64,000 nt of DNA from Prevotellaceae bacterium (lineage in GTDB: Bacteria; Bacteroidota; Bacteroidia; Bacteroidales; Paludibacteraceae). Made by a program: the position numbers and the translations under genes. The notes under the pieces are model-generated. The model was not told the origin of the DNA. It saw nothing but the letters and a program-made list of their open reading frames with translations, and did not search any database. Below, one piece after another: positions 59,537 through 64,000 of this stretch; the stretch's first letter is position 1, and each line of letters begins with the position of its first letter. The stretch is taken from positions 1-64,000 of the forward strand of contig JAISVR010000010.1 in assembly GCA_031271465.1 (NCBI GenBank), read 5' to 3'.

Positions 59537-61021
59537 TCAATTCCCCTGTTTCCCCGGTTTTATTTTGTTCGACACAAACATAAGCACAGCCAACACCACA
59601 AACAAGAATATGCTGCCGAAAAGCAAAGCAAAATCCTCCACCTGCAAAATAATATACAAGAAAGCATAGAGGATAACCATAATGCCCGCAAGAATAAAAG
59701 TAGCCGATCGTTGCCTAATCAGCGAATGGAAATAAATCGTCGTTATCAATATCGTGACAGCACTCGCAATCAAATAAGCCAAGCCAAAACCGATTTGTTC
59801 CGAAAGCGAAAGCAGCAGGCTGTAAAACAAAATCAACGCAATACCAACCAACACATATTGGAAAAACTGTATCGATTTCTTGGTGAAAATCTCCACAAAA
59901 AAGAAAACAATAAAAGTCAACGCAATAAACATCAGCGCATATTTTGCCGAACGCATATTTTGCTGATAATGATCAACAGTTTCGATAAGATTCACACCGA
60001 AAGCATTGTTGCCCAATTCGACCCGCTCGCCCTCAGTCCATGTTTCGGGAATTTCGCGATTAAAACTTAAAATATTCCACGCAGCATTAAACAGCTTGTC
60101 ATCAATCGTCGATTCGGGCGAAAAACTGCCGATAAACGAAGGCGACTGCCATTGTCCGTTAACCGATACGGCAGTATTTTGTCCGATTGGAATAAAATTA
60201 AGCGAACTGCTTCCGTTCAATTTCATTGTACAATCGAACTGCAAACTATCTGTCAAATTAATATCCTTCAGATTTACAATCAGCGTTTTGCCCGATACAT
60301 CAGTAGTGCTTGGATATGCGTCTCGCGAACCATATTTGCTATAAGATTCTACAACAACATCTTCCGAAACCGAAAACAAATTCACAACACCAACAGTTGT
60401 TTCAAGCATCTTGTCGCCAATTTTAAAATCCGGATTTTGCGTTACACCACGCAAATCGGTTATACCGATAGCAAGTTGAGCCTTATCAAAATGCAGCACA
60501 CTGTTGTCGATTTTCAAGTTATTAATTCCCGAGAAATCACCTTCAAAATGAATGTCGCTTTTGTAAAGAATAGCTTTGTAAATACCGTAATGCCGCTCTT
60601 CGGGTGCTATCGAGGCATTAATTTTCAGGTTCTTGGGAGTAATATAAAGCGTATGCTCTTCGTAATAAGCTTTTTTGTCCTTATCTAATTTTTCAGTTGT
60701 ATAAGGAATAAGCAACAATGGCGCACACAGCGTTTGCGAACGGCTCCATTTATCGTTTATTTTCTGCACCGTTTCCCGGCTGCGCTCTTGCCGTTCCTCA
60801 ATCAAATTCTGAATCATTGCGCTCGGAATAAGCAAAATCAGAATTAAAACAGCAATCGTAATCCCTTTAAAAGTCAGCGATTGAGTGAATTTTGTTTTAG
60901 GTGTTTCCATAGTAGAAGAGGTATTTTTAAAATAGTGAATATAAATCAATCGTATTACGAAAATCAATCCTGCAAAAAATGCAAGAGTAATAAGAGAAGC
61001 AATTAAAGTAACCATAGCCAT
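59537..61021 (-). CDS. creD: CreD-like inner-membrane protein
   Basis: 494 residues. An N-terminal membrane segment, then the CreD core: FKGITIAVLILILLIPSAMI, LIEERQERSRETVQKINDKW, SRSQTLCAPLLLIPYTTEKL, then a large periplasmic beta domain (about 130-370) and about five C-terminal membrane segments (ALMFIALTFIVFFFVEIFTK onward). CreD is a conserved inner-membrane protein linked to envelope integrity and beta-lactam or colicin tolerance. Full-length. Confidence 0.93.
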   Translation of the reverse strand: MAMVTLIASLITLAFFAGLIFVIRLIYIHYFKNTSSTMETPKTKFTQSLTFKGITIAVLILILLIPSAMIQNLIEERQERSRETVQKINDKWSRSQTLCAPLLLIPYTTEKLDKDKKAYYEEHTLYITPKNLKINASIAPEERHYGIYKAILYKSDIHFEGDFSGINNLKIDNSVLHFDKAQLAIGITDLRGVTQNPDFKIGDKMLETTVGVVNLFSVSEDVVVESYSKYGSRDAYPSTTDVSGKTLIVNLKDINLTDSLQFDCTMKLNGSSSLNFIPIGQNTAVSVNGQWQSPSFIGSFSPESTIDDKLFNAAWNILSFNREIPETWTEGERVELGNNAFGVNLIETVDHYQQNMRSAKYALMFIALTFIVFFFVEIFTKKSIQFFQYVLVGIALILFYSLLLSLSEQIGFGLAYLIASAVTILITTIYFHSLIRQRSATFILAGIMVILYAFLYIILQVEDFALLFGSIFLFVVLAVLMFVSNKIKPGKQGN

Positions 61022-61044
61022 ATTTTTAACTCTTAGTTCTTAGT

Positions 61045-62070
61045 TTAATAATGCAGTCTATCCATCTCTTTCCGGTAACGCTCGGCATTTTTAAGATGCT
61101 CGGCAAATGTTACCGCAAAATCATGACCCTGTCCGCCGCTACCTTTAGCACACATAAAAAAATAGGGATTCGCTTCGTAATTCAGCACCGCGTCGATACT
61201 CTCTATCGACGGCAAACGAATCGGTCCGGGCGGCAAACCCTTATGCGTATAAGTATTATAAGACGAATTGCGGCTATCATCAATATGTTTAAACAAAACC
61301 CGCTTTATACCGAAATCGCCCAGCGCAAATTTCACAGTAGGGTCGGCTTGCAGCAGCATTCCCTTATGCAAGCGATTAAGATACAAACCTGCAACAATAG
61401 GCTTTTCGGAAGCCAAATTAGTTTCTTCCTCCACAATAGAAGCAAGCGTGCTCACTTCAATAAGACCCAACCCGATTTCTTCGGCTTTTTTACGACGCGT
61501 TTCGTTCCAAAACTTCTCGTATTCGCTGTGCATCTTCACAAAAAAACCGGCAGGCGCCACTGTCCAGTAAAACTCGTAAGTATTGGGAATAAACATGGCA
61601 GCAACCGTTAAACTATCAAAACCGTATTCACCCAACATATAATTATCATTCAACAAAACAAGCAATTCCGACGCCTCCATTTCCAATTGTCCGGCTATAC
61701 GCTTGGCAAACTGCTCCTTGGTGCGAATATTATTAAACGACAACTGCACCGGTGTCTGCCGTCCTTTCATCAAACGGTTAAGCAAACGAAAGTTATTTAT
61801 ACCCGGAGAGAGTTCGTAACGACCCCCATGGATTTTTGCCGGATAACCCAGCAAACGGGCGTTAATCTCGAACGCAAGCACCGAACGCAAGCTCTTTTTT
61901 GTGTGCAACGAATCGAGCACATCGGTAAACGAAGCATTGTTGCGTATCAGCAAATATTCGGGTTTACCGTCGTTGCCCGACACATTGGGCAATACAGCCG
62001 ACAAGGCAAGTAAAATACCCATCGCAGCAACAACAGCTATTATCCAAATAATGATTTTTTTCTTCAACAT
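61045..62070 (-). CDS. mltG: Endolytic murein transglycosylase MltG
   Basis: 341 residues from the ATG at 62070. A membrane anchor (IIIWIIAVVAAMGILLALSA) precedes a LysM-like domain and the YceG/MltG core: MFIPNTYEFYWTVAPAGFFV, STLASIVEEETNLASEKPIV with the catalytic glutamate, AGLYLNRLHKGMLLQADPTV and YNTYTHKGLPPGPIRLPSIE. It cuts nascent glycan strands during cell-wall growth. A minus-strand -7 box (TATTTTTG) lies at 62093-62100. Confidence 0.95.
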   Translation of the reverse strand: MLKKKIIIWIIAVVAAMGILLALSAVLPNVSGNDGKPEYLLIRNNASFTDVLDSLHTKKSLRSVLAFEINARLLGYPAKIHGGRYELSPGINNFRLLNRLMKGRQTPVQLSFNNIRTKEQFAKRIAGQLEMEASELLVLLNDNYMLGEYGFDSLTVAAMFIPNTYEFYWTVAPAGFFVKMHSEYEKFWNETRRKKAEEIGLGLIEVSTLASIVEEETNLASEKPIVAGLYLNRLHKGMLLQADPTVKFALGDFGIKRVLFKHIDDSRNSSYNTYTHKGLPPGPIRLPSIESIDAVLNYEANPYFFMCAKGSGGQGHDFAVTFAEHLKNAERYRKEMDRLHY

Positions 62071-62092
62071 TCTTTCCTTTTTTTCAGCCCTG

Positions 62093-62100
62093 CAAAAATA
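62093..62100 (-). promoter_or_regulatory. -7 box of the mltG operon
   Basis: Reads TATTTTTG on the minus strand, 22 bp upstream of the mltG start; divergent from the porQ promoter at 62143-62150. Confidence 0.5.
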
Positions 62101-62142
62101 CAATTAATAAGTAAATATTTTAACACAGATAATTATTTTTCC

Positions 62143-62150
62143 TATCTTTG
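62143..62150 (+). promoter_or_regulatory. -7 box of porQ
   Basis: TATCTTTG, perfect match, 22 bp before the porQ ATG. Confidence 0.6.
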
Positions 62151-62172
62151 GACGCGAAAAAATTATCAAACT

Positions 62173-63192
62173 ATGACAAAACGCCTGTTTCCGGTTCTTT
62201 GCCTGTGTTGGCTGTCAATTTTTGCGTGGGCACAAGGCGGTTCGTCGGTTTATTCTTTCCTCGAATTGCCTTATTTTGCTCACTCGGCAGCTCTCGGAGG
62301 CACCCATGTAGCACTTGTCGACGATGGCGTAGGTGGTGCAATGGCAAATCCCGCACTGCTTTCGGACAAAACACATAAACAACTGGCAATTAATTACAGC
62401 AATTATCTTTTCGAAACTAATATAGGCGCCGTTGCCTACGGGTACAACATCGGCACACATCGTCTTGCTGCCGCCATTGAATTTTTGAGCTACGGCTCCT
62501 TCGAAGGGCGCGACGAAGCAAACCGTCCCACAGGCGATTTTTCGGCAAAAGACTTTGCGCTAAACCTTTCATACGGCAAGCAGTTAGACAAAAACCTCAA
62601 TGCCGGTATCACCCTCAAACCCATTTTTTCCACATACGAAAACTACAGCAGTTTTGCTTTAGCTGTCGATGCCGGTATTGCCTACATAGACACTGCGAAA
62701 GGCATTTCCATCGGCTTAACATTTAGCAATATCGGGCATCAGCTCTCATCGTTTACAGGCGATTACGAAGAACTGCCGTTTAACTCCGCATTGAGTTTTT
62801 CAAAGAAATTTCCACACGCGCCATTGCGAGTTCACCTCACGGCACATCATCTTCATGTGTGGGATTTGAACTACAGCGACCGGGTAACCTCAACAAATTT
62901 GACAGGCGATGAAATTAAAAACAAAATCAGTTTTGGCGATATGCTGCTGCGGCACACCATCGTGGGGGTTGACTTTGAACCCGGCAAAGTGATTTACCTC
63001 ACGGCAAGTTACAACCACCGCCGCGCTGCCGAGTTGAAACTCCAAGATTCGCGCAGCATGGCAGGATTTTCGTTTGGCGGCGGTTTGCGCCTGTCGAAAA
63101 TTCGCCTCGATTTCGGCATGAGTCAATATCAAAAAGGCGTTTGGGCATATCAATTTTCGCTGAGTAGCAAATTATCTTCGTTTTCAAAATAA
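62173..63192 (+). CDS. porQ: PorQ, type IX secretion-system protein
   Basis: 339 residues. Signal peptide MTKRLFPVLCLCWLSIFAWA, then GGSSVYSFLELPYFAHSAAL-GG, the PorQ start pattern, and FADL/OMPP1-like beta-barrel strands such as NIGAVAYGYNIGTHRLAAAI and GKVIYLTASYNHRRAAELKL. PorQ forms a beta-barrel in the outer membrane, working with PorU/PorZ in A-LPS-attachment of T9SS cargo in Porphyromonas. Followed 6 bp later by cmk, so they share a transcript. Confidence 0.92.
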   Translation: MTKRLFPVLCLCWLSIFAWAQGGSSVYSFLELPYFAHSAALGGTHVALVDDGVGGAMANPALLSDKTHKQLAINYSNYLFETNIGAVAYGYNIGTHRLAAAIEFLSYGSFEGRDEANRPTGDFSAKDFALNLSYGKQLDKNLNAGITLKPIFSTYENYSSFALAVDAGIAYIDTAKGISIGLTFSNIGHQLSSFTGDYEELPFNSALSFSKKFPHAPLRVHLTAHHLHVWDLNYSDRVTSTNLTGDEIKNKISFGDMLLRHTIVGVDFEPGKVIYLTASYNHRRAAELKLQDSRSMAGFSFGGGLRLSKIRLDFGMSQYQKGVWAYQFSLSSKLSSFSK

Positions 63193-63198
63193 TTAACC

Positions 63199-63888
63199 AT
63201 GAACAAAATTATTGTAGCTATCGACGGTTATTCATCGTGCGGAAAAAGCACTATGGCAAAGCAACTTGCAGCCCGTGCAGGTTACACCTACATCGATACG
63301 GGAGCCATGTATCGCGCTGTGGCTCTATATTGCTTGCGTAACGGATTGATGACAGCCGATAAAATTGACATCGACGGATTGAAACAGCATATAGCCGATA
63401 TTAAAATTGAATTTCGAACAAATGCCGAAGGAAAAACCGAAACCTGGCTCAACGGCGAAAATGTGGAATCGCAAATTCGTACGCTCGAAGTAGGGACAGG
63501 TGCCAGCCGTGTGAGCGAACTCAAATTTGTGCGCGAGTTTCTCGTAGCACAACAAAAAGCAATGGGTAAACAAAAAGGCATTGTGATGGACGGGCGTGAC
63601 ATTGGTACGGTAGTGTTTCCCGAAGCGGAACTGAAAATTTTTGTTACCGCCCGACCCGAAGTACGAGCCAAACGACGCTACGACGAACTGCGAGCCAAGG
63701 GCGAAACGCTGAGTTTCGACGAAGTGCTTGCCTCCACCATTGAGCGCGACAACCGCGACCAAAACCGTGCCGAAAGTCCCCTGAAGCAAGCTCCCGATGC
63801 CCTCGTGCTCGACAACAGCACCATGACCCCTGCCGAACAAAACGAATGGCTTGAAAAAACTTTTGTGGGAAAAGCATCGAAATGCTGA
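63199..63888 (+). CDS. cmk: Cytidylate kinase
   Basis: 229 residues. [20 protein letters not shown] is the P-loop start, followed by [16 protein letters not shown], the CMP-binding region, [20 protein letters not shown] and [18 protein letters not shown], all CMP-kinase hallmarks. It phosphorylates CMP and dCMP for nucleotide synthesis. Complete protein. Confidence 0.96.
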   Translation: MNKIIVAIDGYSSCGKSTMAKQLAARAGYTYIDTGAMYRAVALYCLRNGLMTADKIDIDGLKQHIADIKIEFRTNAEGKTETWLNGENVESQIRTLEVGTGASRVSELKFVREFLVAQQKAMGKQKGIVMDGRDIGTVVFPEAELKIFVTARPEVRAKRRYDELRAKGETLSFDEVLASTIERDNRDQNRAESPLKQAPDALVLDNSTMTPAEQNEWLEKTFVGKASKC

Positions 63889-63927
63889 TGGTGTGTACTC
63901 TGAAACGATTGAGATAGCTTTAATTAT

Positions 63928-63935
63928 TATCTTTG
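63928..63935 (+). promoter_or_regulatory. -7 box for a gene beyond the window
   Basis: TATCTTTG, perfect match, in the gap after cmk; presumably serves a plus-strand gene starting after 64000. Confidence 0.45.
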
Positions 63936-64000
63936 ACAAATTGAAAACAGTAAAAGTTTGAAAGGGAAATCTGTTGTCCCTGTAAATTTGGGTGTTGAAG

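Overview
The window looks like a chromosome segment from a Bacteroidota bacterium, most likely order Bacteroidales. Genes are preceded by the Bacteroidota -7 promoter box TAnnTTTG rather than by Shine-Dalgarno sites, and the gene set includes porQ (type IX secretion), an Lnb/DUF4105 protein, a GLPGLI-like protein and a two-gene MacB pump. Genus is not decidable from sequence alone. All functions below come from reading protein and DNA motifs by eye; no database search was run.

Bases 1-13918 are an accessory island. It opens inside dndC and continues with dndD, a dndE fused to a HerA-like ATPase, and then a ParB-like protein, a candidate nuclease, an HARE-HTH/Mrr endonuclease and a BrxL-like AAA+ protein. 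The order suggests a phosphorothioate DNA modification module coupled to a Pbe-type (not DndFGH-type) effector set. A DUF6088 pair follows. Next come a structured, probably pseudoknotted RNA just upstream of a symE-like toxin gene, an mmcQ-like gene, a possible PD-(D/E)XK nuclease and a frameshifted tyrosine integrase next to a partial tRNA-Val copy.

Bases 13919-23358 are a second, well delimited 9.4-kb integrative element. It is bounded by a 43-bp direct repeat of the tRNA-Val(UAC) 3' half and carries matching 21-bp arm-type repeats at both ends. It encodes an intact integrase, an excisionase-like protein, a RecA-fold ATPase, a VirE_N/PriCT_2 replication protein, a strong candidate non-coding RNA, a lipoprotein, an HsdR_N-like nuclease, and an XRE/ImmA/unknown operon with a divergent promoter region. 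The left island and this element appear stacked on the same tRNA.

Bases 23400-48000 are core chromosome: ctpA-like protease, AEC transporter, a six-gene minus-strand cluster (TPR, ribH, bactofilin, Lnb-like, a degenerate phosphatase-like protein, yigZ), tyrS, an lpxI-lpxB pair that resembles the alphaproteobacterial arrangement, aroE, fabI, tsaC-like, and a TolC-MacA-MacB pump divided by a repeat array. Bases 48574-53791 form a very AT-rich four-gene minus-strand operon with two large HD-domain proteins, the best candidate here for an undescribed defence-type system. Bases 53900-64000 return to core genes (flavin reductase, DUF1015, CreD, MltG, PorQ, Cmk), with long intergenic tracts filled by dispersed palindromic repeats.
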